A stretch of DNA of 43,131 bases from Candidatus Thermoflexus tengchongensis (GCA_016842085.1 JAEVEX010000025.1:1-43131), one strand, 5' to 3'; counted from the stretch's first letter, positions 17,252 through 25,252 are shown. Notes: generated from the letters alone by a model not told the origin. Numbers and translations: made by a program.

Positions 17252-18655
17252 TCACCGGAAGATCCCGGGGCCGAAGAACCCGGGCCCCGGAACCCGGGTG
17301 CTGGAGGCCCCGACCTGAGCGGCCGGCAGCACCACCACATCCCCTTCCTGCAGCCCCTCCAGGACCTCCGCCATCGTGTCCCCGCGCATCCCGATGCGCA
17401 CCGGGATCATCTCCGTCTGATCGCCCCGCACAACGTTTACGAACATCTGTCCGCCCCGGGTGATCAGGGCCCGCCGCGGGACGAGCAGGGCGTTCTCCCG
17501 GCGGGCGACGGTGATCTGGACCTGCACCGTCATCCCGGCGCGCACCGCCGGCGTGTTCTCCTCCAGCGCAATGGTCACCGGGAAGTTCACCACCCCCTGG
17601 ACCTGGGTTCCCATCGGCGATACCGAGAGGACCTTCCCCTTGAGGCGGGTGTCCGGCATGGCCTCCGGGATGATCACGGCTTCCTGCCCCGGAGCGACCT
17701 GGGCGACATCGACCTCCGGGAGGTTCACCACCACCTCCAGACGGCTCAGGTCCCCAATGGTAACCGCCGGCATCCCGGTGGGCGCCGGACTTCCCTCCAC
17801 CAGATTCACCGCCGTCACCACCCCATCGATGGGCGCCACCAGACGGGCCTGCTCCAGGCGAAGCTCCAGCTGCTGCACCGCGATCTCCGCCTGCTGCACC
17901 TGATACTGGGCCAGCTGGACGTCCAGGCTGGGATCCTGGGCCTGCAGGCGGGTCAGGTTCGCCCGGGCCTGCGCCAGGGAGGCCTCGGCCGCCTTCAGCT
18001 GCTGCTCCGTGGGTCCGGACTGGGCCTTCTCATACTGAAGGCGGGCGATCTCCTTTTGCAAATCGGATTGCCCGACCCGCGCCTGAGCCAGTTCCAGATC
18101 GACGGAAGAAGCGCCGGGTGAACCGGCCGTTTTATCCCGGCTGAGCTGGGCCTGCCAGAGGGCGTTTTTGGCCACCTCATAGTTCAGCCGGGCGATCTCC
18201 AGATCCCGCGGATCCGGCCCGGACTTCAGGGCTTCGAGACTGGCCTGGGCGCTGGCCAGGGCCGCCTGCGCTGCCGCGAGATCCGCCGGGCGGGTGCGCG
18301 CCGTGGCCTGGGCCTGGGCGAGGCGGATCCGGGCGATCTCCAGATTGACGCGGGCGTTCTGCAGCTGGAGCTCCAGATCCCGCGTGTCCAGCTCCGCCAG
18401 CACCTGGCCGGCCTTCACCGCATCCCCTACCCCAACGTAGACTTTGCGCACAATGCCGGACTGCGTGAAGGCCAAGTTCACCAGGGTGTGCGGCTGCAGG
18501 TTGCCGGACCCGCTGACCGTGACCTCCAGGGTGCCCCGGCGCACCCGGGCCACCGTGTTCTGGCCCTGGGGGGACTGAGCGGTGGAAGCCCCCGCGCAGG
18601 CGGTGATCAGCGCAAGGGCTAACAGGACGGGAATCCCCCGCCATCCTTTCCGCAT
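17252..18655 (-). CDS. MacA/HlyD-type periplasmic adaptor lipoprotein
   Basis: A 467-residue membrane-fusion protein. The signal peptide ends in LITAC with Cys20 lipidated. The lipoyl-like half motifs flank a long coiled coil (about 90-285, many Ala/Gln/Leu heptads): first SGIVRKVYVGVGDAVKAGQVLAELD, later ARLVAPIDGVVTAVNLVEGS. Beta-barrel and membrane-proximal domains follow. The extreme C-terminus is Pro/Gly/Phe-rich (VPGPGFFGPGIFR), an odd tail for the family. AGGAGG precedes the ATG by five bases. It starts 23 bases after the haem-domain gene and works with the downstream permease and ATPase. Confidence 0.9.
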   Translation of the reverse strand: MRKGWRGIPVLLALALITACAGASTAQSPQGQNTVARVRRGTLEVTVSGSGNLQPHTLVNLAFTQSGIVRKVYVGVGDAVKAGQVLAELDTRDLELQLQNARVNLEIARIRLAQAQATARTRPADLAAAQAALASAQASLEALKSGPDPRDLEIARLNYEVAKNALWQAQLSRDKTAGSPGASSVDLELAQARVGQSDLQKEIARLQYEKAQSGPTEQQLKAAEASLAQARANLTRLQAQDPSLDVQLAQYQVQQAEIAVQQLELRLEQARLVAPIDGVVTAVNLVEGSPAPTGMPAVTIGDLSRLEVVVNLPEVDVAQVAPGQEAVIIPEAMPDTRLKGKVLSVSPMGTQVQGVVNFPVTIALEENTPAVRAGMTVQVQITVARRENALLVPRRALITRGGQMFVNVVRGDQTEMIPVRIGMRGDTMAEVLEGLQEGDVVVLPAAQVGASSTRVPGPGFFGPGIFR

Positions 18656-18678
18656 CGCAACCTCCTATCCTGTGGGAT

Positions 18679-19968
18679 CTACCGCGAAAGCGTCTCCTGT
18701 ATGCCCTGGATCAGCCGTTCCTTCTCCAGATCGGTGAGGCGCGCCTCCGGGTGAGTCAGCAGATAATCCGCCGGCGGCATGGTCCCGTTGCGGATCACCT
18801 GAGCGATCTCCTCCGCCAGCCGGGCCTTGCGGGCCGGGGACAACCCGGCCAGATCCAGCTCCGAGAGGTTCAGCGCCTGCCGGCCCTCGTTGACATGCAG
18901 GGCGGTCAGCCAGGAGGCTGGCGCGATGGCGGTATACCAGGGCCAGCGCGTCTCGTTGCTGTGACAATCCGCGCAGGCCCGCTGCCAGAGGGCCTGGGTC
19001 TGGGGTGAATCCCAGGAGACCACAGCCCGGACCGGCGGGTTGGTGCGGGGAACCGGGATCAGCTGCGCGATCAGCAACGCGGCCAGGGTGAGGGCCCCAC
19101 CGGCCCCCAGCGCCCGGGGCACCTCCCGGGCCGGATCTGTGTCTTCACCGGCCTCCGAAGCTCCTGCCCACCGGCGCCGGGCCCAGAGGATCGCCCCCAG
19201 AGCGAGGAGGGACAGGACGCTCAGAATCCCACCCCCAACGGCCATGGTGGAAGGGGCCACCCGCACCAGGGCCAGTCTCTCCGGAGGCCGTCCCCCAGCG
19301 AACGGCTCCCGGCGGAATCCCTCCCCCGGCACCCCAGCGGGTGGAAAGGCGCGAGGACCTTCCCCAGATGTCTCTGGAGGTCCCAGGAAGCCTGGCGATG
19401 CACCGCTGGGCCCAAAGGATCCGCGAAATCCTGCGAAAACAGGGGCAGGCCCCCGGGCTATCGCGAGCAAGAAGGCTGCGAGGAACAGAAGACCGGCGAT
19501 CACCCCGCTTCCCCCCGCGATGCCCAGAAGCCCCTGGACCCATCCACGAACGCGGGAGGGGGGATCCATTTGAAGCCCCACGAGGCTGACCGCGATCAGC
19601 GCCACGAGGGCGCTCCCAGCCGTCCACAGAGCGGCGAAGGGTCCTACTGTGCCGATCTGAAGGAGGAACATCCCGAGGCCCAGGACCGTCAGGAGCAGAA
19701 ACCAGGCCGGCATGACGAGCAGGATCTTCCGGGACCACGGGGCGGGCCGGAGCGCCGCGACGCCGGCCACCAGGGCCGCGGCGGCCAGGGCCGTCAGGGC
19801 GCTGACCCCGATGGCCAGGCGGGACGCCTGTTGCAGCGCCGTGAAACCGGCCACGTTGCGGTAGAGGAAGTTAAAGCGGGCGCCCAGGAACGCCAGGGCG
19901 CCGTAGAGCAGGATCCCCATCGCGACCCCCCAGAGGGGGATCAGGATGCCAATCCATCGTCGGCCCAT
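18679..19968 (-). CDS. Polytopic membrane protein with C-terminal haem-binding (CxxCH) domain
   Basis: A 429-residue protein. Roughly seven hydrophobic helices are visible (about 5-30, 51-73, 82-106, 114-134, 146-171, 240-265 and 291-308). A Gly/Pro/Phe-rich soluble stretch of about 65 residues lies between the fifth and sixth. The C-terminal 110 residues contain CADCHSNETRWPWY (332-345) and later NGTMPPADYLLTHPEA, the pattern of the single-haem 'haem-binding domain' family (PF14376-like). These are normally small stand-alone proteins; fusion to a multi-helix module is unusual. The haem domain should face outside, where c-type haem is attached. It lies 18 bases after the kinase gene and 23 before the adaptor gene. 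Confidence 0.8.
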   Translation of the reverse strand: MGRRWIGILIPLWGVAMGILLYGALAFLGARFNFLYRNVAGFTALQQASRLAIGVSALTALAAAALVAGVAALRPAPWSRKILLVMPAWFLLLTVLGLGMFLLQIGTVGPFAALWTAGSALVALIAVSLVGLQMDPPSRVRGWVQGLLGIAGGSGVIAGLLFLAAFLLAIARGPAPVFAGFRGSFGPSGASPGFLGPPETSGEGPRAFPPAGVPGEGFRREPFAGGRPPERLALVRVAPSTMAVGGGILSVLSLLALGAILWARRRWAGASEAGEDTDPAREVPRALGAGGALTLAALLIAQLIPVPRTNPPVRAVVSWDSPQTQALWQRACADCHSNETRWPWYTAIAPASWLTALHVNEGRQALNLSELDLAGLSPARKARLAEEIAQVIRNGTMPPADYLLTHPEARLTDLEKERLIQGIQETLSR

Positions 19969-19986
19969 CGTGGACCCTCCAGAGTG

Positions 19987-21588
19987 TCAGGATGAAGGTG
20001 CCCCGCCATGCAGCGGGAGGATGAGCTCAAAGCGGCTGCCCTGGCCGGGCTGGCTGTGCACTTCCACCCGCCCACCATGGGCTTCCGCGATCCAGCGCAC
20101 GATGGCTAAGCCCAGGCCGCTTCCCGCCGCGGCGGCATTCCGCCCACGATAGAAGCGCTCGAAGATGTGGGGAAGATCCTCCGGATCGATCCCCGGGCCG
20201 GTGTCCTCCACCCAGATCCGAACCATGCTCTCCTCCCGACGCGCCCCGACGATGATCCGCCCGCCGGCCGGGGTGAACTTCACGGCATTGTCCAGCAGAT
20301 TCGAAAGGGCCATCTCAACCCGCCATCGGTCGCATAGGATCTCCCCCAATCCATCGGACAATTCCAGCTCTACCGTCAATCCCTTGCGCGCCGCTGCCTC
20401 CCGGAATATGGAGACTGCTGAGCGGACGATATCCGCCAGGGGATGCTCGGCCCACTCCAGCTGGATCAGCCCACCTTCCAGGCGGGAGAGATCCAGCAGG
20501 TTCTGGGTGATCCACGCGAGCCGATCCACCTGGGCCTGGCTTTCGGCAAGGAAGGCAACCCGGGCCTCGGGATCCTCCGCTGCTGGCCCCTGCAGCAATT
20601 CCAGGAAGGTTCGGAGGGCGGTCAGGGGCGTGCGGAGCTGATGGGAGGCATCGGCGATGAAGTGGCGCAGGGCGTCCCGCTCCCGGGCCAGGGCCTCGAA
20701 GCTCGCCTGCAGGCGCTCCGCCATCCGGTTGAGCTCGGCGGCGAGGTGCCGCAGCTCCACCGGCCCGGCCTCCGGCGCACGAACTTTCAGATCCCCCTCC
20801 CCCATCTGCACCGCCGCGCGGGCCAGCTGGCGAATCGGCCGGCTCAGGGCCTCGCTCACGGCCAGCCCCAGCAGCCCCGCAAGAAACGCCGCGCCCAGCC
20901 CGGCGAGGGTGAAGGCGCGGGTCGTCGCAGCGATCACCTCCAGGCTGGGCTCCACTCCAGCCTGCAACTCCACATAGCCGATGGGCGCCTGGGGATCTCC
21001 GATGGGGGCCCGCGCGGTGAGGGGGAGGACGAACTCCGTCGCTTCCTCCCCAGCCTCCGGCGATCCGGCAGGGCTCTCGAAATGGAAACGGCTCCCCCAT
21101 GGGCTGCGGAACTGACGGATGCGCATCCAGCGCAGGCCCCGAGGTCCCCACCCCGGTTCCGATGGGCTCTCCGGACCCGGTAGATAGAGCGATACCCAGG
21201 GCGGCGCTTCGATGGAGCCCGCGCCTGGCGCGGCCGGAGGGGCCGGCGCGGCCCACAGCACGTTGCCGCCTCCCACCGGCGGGCCGGAATCCGCCAGCAC
21301 CCGGCCCTGGGCGTCCAGGATACGGACCCGGGCGTTCCCCAGGAAGGCGGTGGCATAGGCCAGGCGGGTTAACCCTTCCGGCCACGGTGCCGGCTCCATG
21401 AACGCCCGGGCCTGCCGGGCCACTGACTCCGCGTTCGCCCGCAACACGGCTTCCTCCTGCCGGATCCCATAGGCGCGCAGCAGGCTCACCGTCAGCACCC
21501 CGGTGATCCCCACGGCCACTACGCTCAGGAGCAGGTAGCTTCCGATCAGCCACCCGCGAATGGAACGGATTCGCCAGAACCTCCGCAT
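19987..21588 (-). CDS. Sensor histidine kinase
   Basis: A 533-residue two-component kinase. A membrane helix (about 12-37), an extracytoplasmic sensor region of about 180 residues with a Pro/Gly-rich part (110-180) and a second helix (about 226-246) precede a HAMP domain (about 247-299). Then come the H-box DASHQLRTPL with phospho-acceptor His316, the N-box with Asn434, the G1 box DTGPGI (462-467), the F-box (HIFERFYRG) and the G2 box SGLGLAIV. The expected response regulator is not adjacent; the nearest is at 24554-25252, beyond the PDZ gene and two toxin-antitoxin modules. Its GGGGAGG ribosome site sits just 3' of a perfect hairpin. Confidence 0.93.
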   Translation of the reverse strand: MRRFWRIRSIRGWLIGSYLLLSVVAVGITGVLTVSLLRAYGIRQEEAVLRANAESVARQARAFMEPAPWPEGLTRLAYATAFLGNARVRILDAQGRVLADSGPPVGGGNVLWAAPAPPAAPGAGSIEAPPWVSLYLPGPESPSEPGWGPRGLRWMRIRQFRSPWGSRFHFESPAGSPEAGEEATEFVLPLTARAPIGDPQAPIGYVELQAGVEPSLEVIAATTRAFTLAGLGAAFLAGLLGLAVSEALSRPIRQLARAAVQMGEGDLKVRAPEAGPVELRHLAAELNRMAERLQASFEALARERDALRHFIADASHQLRTPLTALRTFLELLQGPAAEDPEARVAFLAESQAQVDRLAWITQNLLDLSRLEGGLIQLEWAEHPLADIVRSAVSIFREAAARKGLTVELELSDGLGEILCDRWRVEMALSNLLDNAVKFTPAGGRIIVGARREESMVRIWVEDTGPGIDPEDLPHIFERFYRGRNAAAAGSGLGLAIVRWIAEAHGGRVEVHSQPGQGSRFELILPLHGGAPSS

Positions 21589-21599
21589 GGCGCCTCCCC

Positions 21600-21627
21600 G
21601 TAGGGCAACTGCTTGCAGTTGCCCTAC
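21600..21627. repeat. Perfect hairpin between PDZ and kinase genes
   Basis: Arms GTAGGGCAACTGC (21600-21612) and GCAGTTGCCCTAC (21615-21627) form a 13-bp stem around TT. On the minus-strand transcript it directly precedes the GGGGAGG of the kinase, so it may modulate translation or processing, or be a member of the GTAGG...CCTAC repeat family. Confidence 0.7.
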
Positions 21628-21642
21628 TCCTCCAGGTTAGGA

Positions 21643-22470
21643 TTACGCCCCACCGGAAGGCGTCGGTGTGGGCCGACGGAGGGGGCCAAAGCCCCACGGG
21701 CGATACCGGATCCCCAGGTACGCATGGCCCGGCTGTTGCGGATGCTCGCCCAGGATCACCTCCACCACCCGCTCGCCTTCCCCCGGCCGCCAGATCGTCA
21801 CCGCAATGTGATCCCCGGGGCGATGGGCAGCGATCCGGGCGGCCAGATCCGCATCCGGACCCAGTGCCTGCCCATCCACGGCGGTGATCCAGTCCCCGGC
21901 CCGCAGGCCCGCCCGCTCCGCCGGGCTGTTCGGCTCCACCGAAAGGATCAGGGCTGCCGGCGCGGAGGGCCCGAAACGCCCCCAGGGCCCACCCCACCAG
22001 CGCCCACCCCAGCCACGGAATCCCCTTCCATCCCAGGGGAAGACCCCCCCAGGCTCTGGGGCGATCACCACCCCCAGATAAGCCTGCCCGTTCCGGTCCC
22101 CCAGGGTTACCGTCCGCGTGAGCCGCTCATCCCCATGCTGCACCGTCACCGACACCGTATCCCCGGGCCGATGACGACCCAGGATGGCTCGCAGATCCGC
22201 CAGGGAACGGACCAGCTCGCCGTCCACCTCCAGCAGGAGATCCCCCCGGACCAACCCCGCCCGATCGGCTGGACCGCCGGGCTCCACCTCCAGGATGAGG
22301 AGGCCGGTCGTCCGGGTGGGAGCCGGCGTGGGAGAGGCCGCTGGAGCCGGGGCCGCCAGAACCCCGGAAAGCACCCCTCCCCGGGCGAGCAGGAACAGCG
22401 CCCCCGCGACGACGCCGATCAGCCCCACGATTCCCAGAACACCCAGGCCGATCCATATCCACCGGCGCAT
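21643..22470 (-). CDS. Membrane-anchored protein with two PDZ domains
   Basis: A 275-residue protein. One N-terminal helix (about 5-27) anchors it, followed by a short Pro/Ala linker. PDZ1 (about 55-130) contains EVEPGGPADRAGLVRGDLLL, and PDZ2 (about 165-250) contains SVEPNSPAERAGLRAGDWI. Between them is a Gly/Trp-rich stretch (RGFRGWGGRWWGGPWGRFG). There is no HtrA or RseP-type protease domain, so it is a peptide-binding scaffold or sensor rather than a protease. It is the first gene of the cluster with the histidine kinase (54-base gap), which suggests a role in envelope sensing. GGTGGAG lies five bases before the ATG. Confidence 0.83.
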   Translation of the reverse strand: MRRWIWIGLGVLGIVGLIGVVAGALFLLARGGVLSGVLAAPAPAASPTPAPTRTTGLLILEVEPGGPADRAGLVRGDLLLEVDGELVRSLADLRAILGRHRPGDTVSVTVQHGDERLTRTVTLGDRNGQAYLGVVIAPEPGGVFPWDGRGFRGWGGRWWGGPWGRFGPSAPAALILSVEPNSPAERAGLRAGDWITAVDGQALGPDADLAARIAAHRPGDHIAVTIWRPGEGERVVEVILGEHPQQPGHAYLGIRYRPWGFGPLRRPTPTPSGGA

Positions 22471-22547
22471 GGGTTCTCCACCCTCTCACCAGATCTGTCC
22501 GTGAGGAACATGCTATGCCTGGAGCATTGTGCCCCGGTTGTCCCTCC

Positions 22548-22563
22548 GTTAAGGTTTCTTAAC
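22548..22563. promoter_or_regulatory. Candidate response-regulator operator
   Basis: A perfect 16-bp inverted repeat GTTAAG-GTTT-CTTAAC, which on the minus strand also reads as TTAA-N6-TTAA. It lies about 80 bases upstream of the PDZ gene, where an OmpR/PhoB-type regulator would bind. That it is bound by the regulator at 24554 is inference. Confidence 0.4.
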
Positions 22564-22855
22564 AGGATGGCTGGATTCGCGATTGGGCCGTGAACCATGG
22601 GGAGAAACCTGGACGGGGCTTGCGGGGTTCTCGAAGCCTTTTCTGAGGCCAGCCCTGGAGGAGGTGACGCCACGTCTTCAGGTCGGCCAGGGCCTGCTCC
22701 TTTCCCGATTGCCCAGGAAATGACCTCAGCCGGGAGCGTGGAGGCCGCCCTCGCCTCCGGCCCCGGGATGTTCATTCAGAACGTGGTTCAGTTAGAGGAG
22801 AAGCTCCTGTTCCAGGTGCGAGGCGGCGGCAGAACCATCTAAAGGAAGAAGGAGA

Positions 22856-22874
22856 GCCTCAGTCGCTTTGAGGC
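22856..22874 (-). terminator. Terminator after the PIN toxin gene
   Basis: On the minus strand GCCTCA and TGAGGC pair around a 7-base loop immediately after the stop, followed by pyrimidine-rich TCTCCTTCTTCCTTT. It is the most canonical terminator in the window. Confidence 0.65.
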
Positions 22875-23351
22875 CTACAGGATTTCTTCCAGTCTTGCAA
22901 TGGGCGAGCGATATCCCAGGTCCATCATGCTCCGCAGCAAATCGTTGGCTTCAATGACCGAAAGGGATCCCCTGTCCACCAGACGGACAAGCAGGCCGAT
23001 CGTGTCCGAAATTGGGATGCGCATCTGGCGGGCGATTTCTCGAGCGTCGCGGTCGTCGGTAAATACTCGATAGCCTCGTGTATAGGCCATAGCCAGACAT
23101 GCCGCTTCCCCCTCGTTGAGACGTTCATATAACGGACGCTCTGCGTCGGTGAGGTGGAGAACAGGGAGCCAGGACCAATCCGATGGGGGTAGCCGCTTCA
23201 AACGAATGCCCGCCTGGAGTTCCGCGAAGACTTGCTCAACCGTAGCCGCCTGATTGCCCAAAGCCAGACGGACCAGGTCCGGTCGTCTTACCGCGGAGAA
23301 GTTGGAAAGAACGGTGTTATCGAGAAGGGCAATCATGAGGAGGGTGCTCAT
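22875..23351 (-). CDS. PIN-domain toxin (DUF3368-type)
   Basis: A 158-residue PIN-fold ribonuclease. The acidic catalytic residues are visible: Asp11 in ALLDNTVLS, Glu44 in VFAEL, Glu82 in NEGEAACLA and Asp99/100/102 in FTDDRDARE, with SDTIGLL downstream as in DUF3368 proteins. It probably cleaves RNA when freed from its partner. Its ATG overlaps the antitoxin stop by four bases (ATGA), so the two are translationally coupled. UPF0175-DUF3368 pairs are a recognised toxin-antitoxin arrangement. No truncation is seen, so this module is probably functional. Confidence 0.87.
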   Translation of the reverse strand: MSTLLMIALLDNTVLSNFSAVRRPDLVRLALGNQAATVEQVFAELQAGIRLKRLPPSDWSWLPVLHLTDAERPLYERLNEGEAACLAMAYTRGYRVFTDDRDAREIARQMRIPISDTIGLLVRLVDRGSLSVIEANDLLRSMMDLGYRSPIARLEEIL

Positions 23352-23677
23352 TCGTCCTCTTCGCGGAACCAGCTGCGCACGGCCTCAACTTCTGCCCGAG
23401 CCTCTGCCACATCAACCGGGCCGATGCGCAAGGGAACCCCGAGGGCCTGAAAGCGCTCCCGCAGTTCCAGCTCGTGCATGCCCAGCAGTTCGGCGGCCTT
23501 TCCCAGGTTGATGCGCTTGTCCAGATAGGCGCGCACGACCACGGCCCAGCGCAATTCCTCGTCCTCCGCCAACGCGCGCTCCAGGGCGCCCCGGACCCGT
23601 TCCGGATATTGGCGATAGAGGTGCATCAGTTCCTCAAGAAGCCACTCCTGAGTGGCCAGTGCACTCCCGCCGCTCAC
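23348..23677 (-). CDS. UPF0175-family antitoxin
   Basis: A protein of about 109 residues with the UPF0175 core WAVVVRAYLDKRINLGKAAELLGMHELELRERF, a helix-turn-helix-like segment, and a variable acidic C-terminus that would contact the toxin. The GTG at 23677 has GGGAGGG at proper spacing. An ATG six codons upstream (23695) has no good ribosome site and would leave only about ten bases after the predicted transcription start. It precedes and overlaps the PIN gene. As in similar modules, the protein should repress its own promoter. Confidence 0.83.
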   Translation of the reverse strand: MSGGSALATQEWLLEELMHLYRQYPERVRGALERALAEDEELRWAVVVRAYLDKRINLGKAAELLGMHELELRERFQALGVPLRIGPVDVAEARAEVEAVRSWFREEDE

Positions 23678-24005
23678 CTTGCCCTCCCTGCGCATGTAGA
23701 CGCCTTACGCTCAGTATATCACGCCCTGTCCTTGAGCCCAAGCCCCTTTCGCGCCCGTTGTCACACTCCGGTGCTGGCCCTGGGAGCGGATGCTGGCCTT
23801 CCTGTTCGCGAATGCGTGCTAACAGCAAGCGGTAAAACAGCTCATCCAGGACAGGAACCCCTACCAGGGCGGCAATCTCTCCCTTAATGACGCGCTCCAG
23901 GAAAGAGCGAACAACCGCCAGATATCGTTGGTCGGAACGGAGATACATGTACCACACATTGGTGTCCACATAGACAGGGCCGGGAGGGACCTCATCGAGC
24001 CTCAT
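23634..24005 (-). pseudogene. Truncated VapC-like PIN toxin
   Basis: The frame starts as a normal PIN toxin: VYVDTNVWYMYL (11-22) with the first catalytic Asp, then SFLERVIKGEIAALVGVPVLDELFYRLLLARIREQEGQ. After about residue 72 (near 23790) the translation becomes low-complexity Gly/Arg-rich sequence with no PIN motifs (HPLPGPAPECDNGRERG...), and it runs through the next module's promoter into the antitoxin gene out of frame. The second half of the PIN domain, with its later acidic residues, is missing, so it should be inactive. The ATG at 24005 overlaps the antitoxin gene by 14 bases, as in an intact pair. A deletion joining it to the neighbouring module is the simplest explanation. Confidence 0.75.
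23713..23741 (-). promoter_or_regulatory. Sigma-70 promoter of the UPF0175-PIN module
   Basis: On the minus strand TTGGGC (23736-23741) and TATACT (23713-23718) are separated by exactly 17 bases. The start of transcription would fall near 23706, giving a leader of about 28 bases to the GTG start. Confidence 0.65.
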
Positions 24006-24237
24006 AAAAGCCTCCAACTTCCAGGTCGAAGTCATAAAACTCAAAAGGTTCTTCCCCCAGACATCCGGCCAGTTCATCCAGCGTCTGATAAGGATCAGTC
24101 GGTTCTTCCGGAAGGATGGAAATCTCCCCTTTCCGCACAACGAGACGCACCCGTTTGCCCAGGAGGGCTTCGTCCAGCAGCTCTCGAGGCAATATAAGCG
24201 CCCCTTCCGCCTCCACCGTCATCTCCCGCTCTGTCAT
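23992..24237 (-). CDS. AbrB/MazE-like antitoxin of the broken module
   Basis: An 81-residue protein whose N-terminal half (MTEREMTVEAEGALILPRELLDEALLGKRVRLVVRKGEISILP) has the swapped-hairpin AbrB pattern, followed by an acidic tail (EEPFEFYDFDLEVGG) of the sort that masks PIN toxins. GGAGG lies eight bases before the ATG at 24237. It remains intact although its partner toxin is truncated, so it may persist as an orphan antitoxin or a regulator. Confidence 0.72.
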   Translation of the reverse strand: MTEREMTVEAEGALILPRELLDEALLGKRVRLVVRKGEISILPEEPTDPYQTLDELAGCLGEEPFEFYDFDLEVGGFYEAR

Positions 24238-24553
24238 AGGAATCACCTCCCGGCCCATTTCCGCCTGCATGGTTTTCTGATTTCGACGTTTCCCTCATCA
24301 CGCCCGCATGATGGTTTTTACCACGGATGCTCAGGCCTTACAATCCCCACCCCTCATCTCTGCTGCACACGCCTCGTCCGAATAGAGATTGAACGGGGCA
24401 CATCGGGTTCTCCCCCTCGGACGGCGCCCCCGTCAGGCCGCCAGCGCCCTGCGCACCACCGACGTCAGCGGCAACCGTCGATATCGCCCATGATTCCCCC
24501 GTCCTGTAAGCCCACCGACCGCCTGCACCCCCTTACCGGGAGACTGCCCTCTT
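24238..24553. other. Intergenic region between antitoxin and response regulator
   Basis: This gap contains no clear gene. A minus-strand stretch (24433-24535) would encode GLTGRGNHGRYRRLPLTSVV-type residues that could be the tail of a decayed mobile-element gene, but it is too short to identify. A phrase AGAGATTGAAC near 24384-24394 recalls CRISPR repeat ends but occurs once. Confidence 0.4.
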
Positions 24554-25252
24554 CTACGGCTGGAACTTATAGCCCACGCCCCGTATAGTGACGATCCAGC
24601 GGGGGGCGGAGGGGTTTTCCTCCAGCTTCTCCCGCAGGTGGCGGATGTGGACATCCACCGTGCGATCGTCCAGCACCTCGCGGGTATAGCCCCAGACGGC
24701 TTCCAGGAGCTCCTCGCGGGAGAAAGGGCGGTTCGGATGGGTCACTAGGAACCGGAGCAATCGGAACTCCGTGGGGGTCAGGGGGACCAGCTGGCCGGCC
24801 CGGGTCACCTGGAGCCGCTCCAGGTCCACCTCGATGTCCCCGAAGCGGATCCGTTCCCCGGGAGCGGCCATGGCCAGCTCGCCGTAGGCCCGGCGGAGCA
24901 ACGCCCGCACCCGGGCGATCAGCTCCCGCAACCGGTAGGGCTTCACCACATAATCATCGGCCCCCACTTCCAGGCCCACCACGCGATCCACCTCCTCGTC
25001 CAGGGCGGTGAGCATCAGGATCGGCTGGCGGAGGCCCTCGCTGCGCATCCGACGGCAGACCTCAAAGCCATTGAGGTCCGGCAGCCGGATGTCCAGGATG
25101 ATCAGATGGGGATCCCGCTGGCGGGCCATCTCCAGGGCCTTCTGCCCCGTATCCGCCCAGAGGACCTCATACCCTTCCTTCTTGAGGGCATATTCCAGGC
25201 CCCGGGCGACCGCCGCCTCATCTTCCACGATCAGGATCCGTTCCCCAGCCAT
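24554..25252 (-). CDS. OmpR/PhoB-type response regulator
   Basis: A 232-residue regulator. The receiver domain (1-120) has the acidic pocket (Glu10, Asp11), phospho-acceptor Asp54 in IILDIRLPD, the switch Thr in MLTALDEE and Lys in VVKPYRL. The winged-helix DNA-binding domain (about 135-232) shows LTPTEFRLLRFL, VDVHIRHLREKLEENP and IRGVGYKF. It has no adjacent kinase gene; the nearest, on the same strand, is at 19987-21588. I propose they are a pair separated by later arrival of the toxin-antitoxin modules, but this is inference. The ribosome site is weak. Confidence 0.92.
   Translation of the reverse strand: MAGERILIVEDEAAVARGLEYALKKEGYEVLWADTGQKALEMARQRDPHLIILDIRLPDLNGFEVCRRMRSEGLRQPILMLTALDEEVDRVVGLEVGADDYVVKPYRLRELIARVRALLRRAYGELAMAAPGERIRFGDIEVDLERLQVTRAGQLVPLTPTEFRLLRFLVTHPNRPFSREELLEAVWGYTREVLDDRTVDVHIRHLREKLEENPSAPRWIVTIRGVGYKFQP

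Larger units (their letters stand above)
22471..22874. other. Intergenic region upstream of the PDZ-kinase cluster
   Basis: This gap of 404 bases holds the GTTAAG palindrome and the terminator of the PIN gene. An 81-codon plus-strand frame (22597-22842) has no family resemblance or good ribosome site and is not called. It probably contains the promoter of the minus-strand cluster. Confidence 0.5.

Noticed and set aside
22597-22842. Plus-strand 81-codon open frame upstream of the PDZ gene
   Set aside because: No good ribosome site, composition unlike neighbouring genes, and it lies in a likely regulatory gap.
24380-24394. CGAATAGAGATTGAAC, resembling the 3' end of CRISPR repeats
   Set aside because: It occurs once, with no second copy or regular spacing, and no cas genes are in the window.
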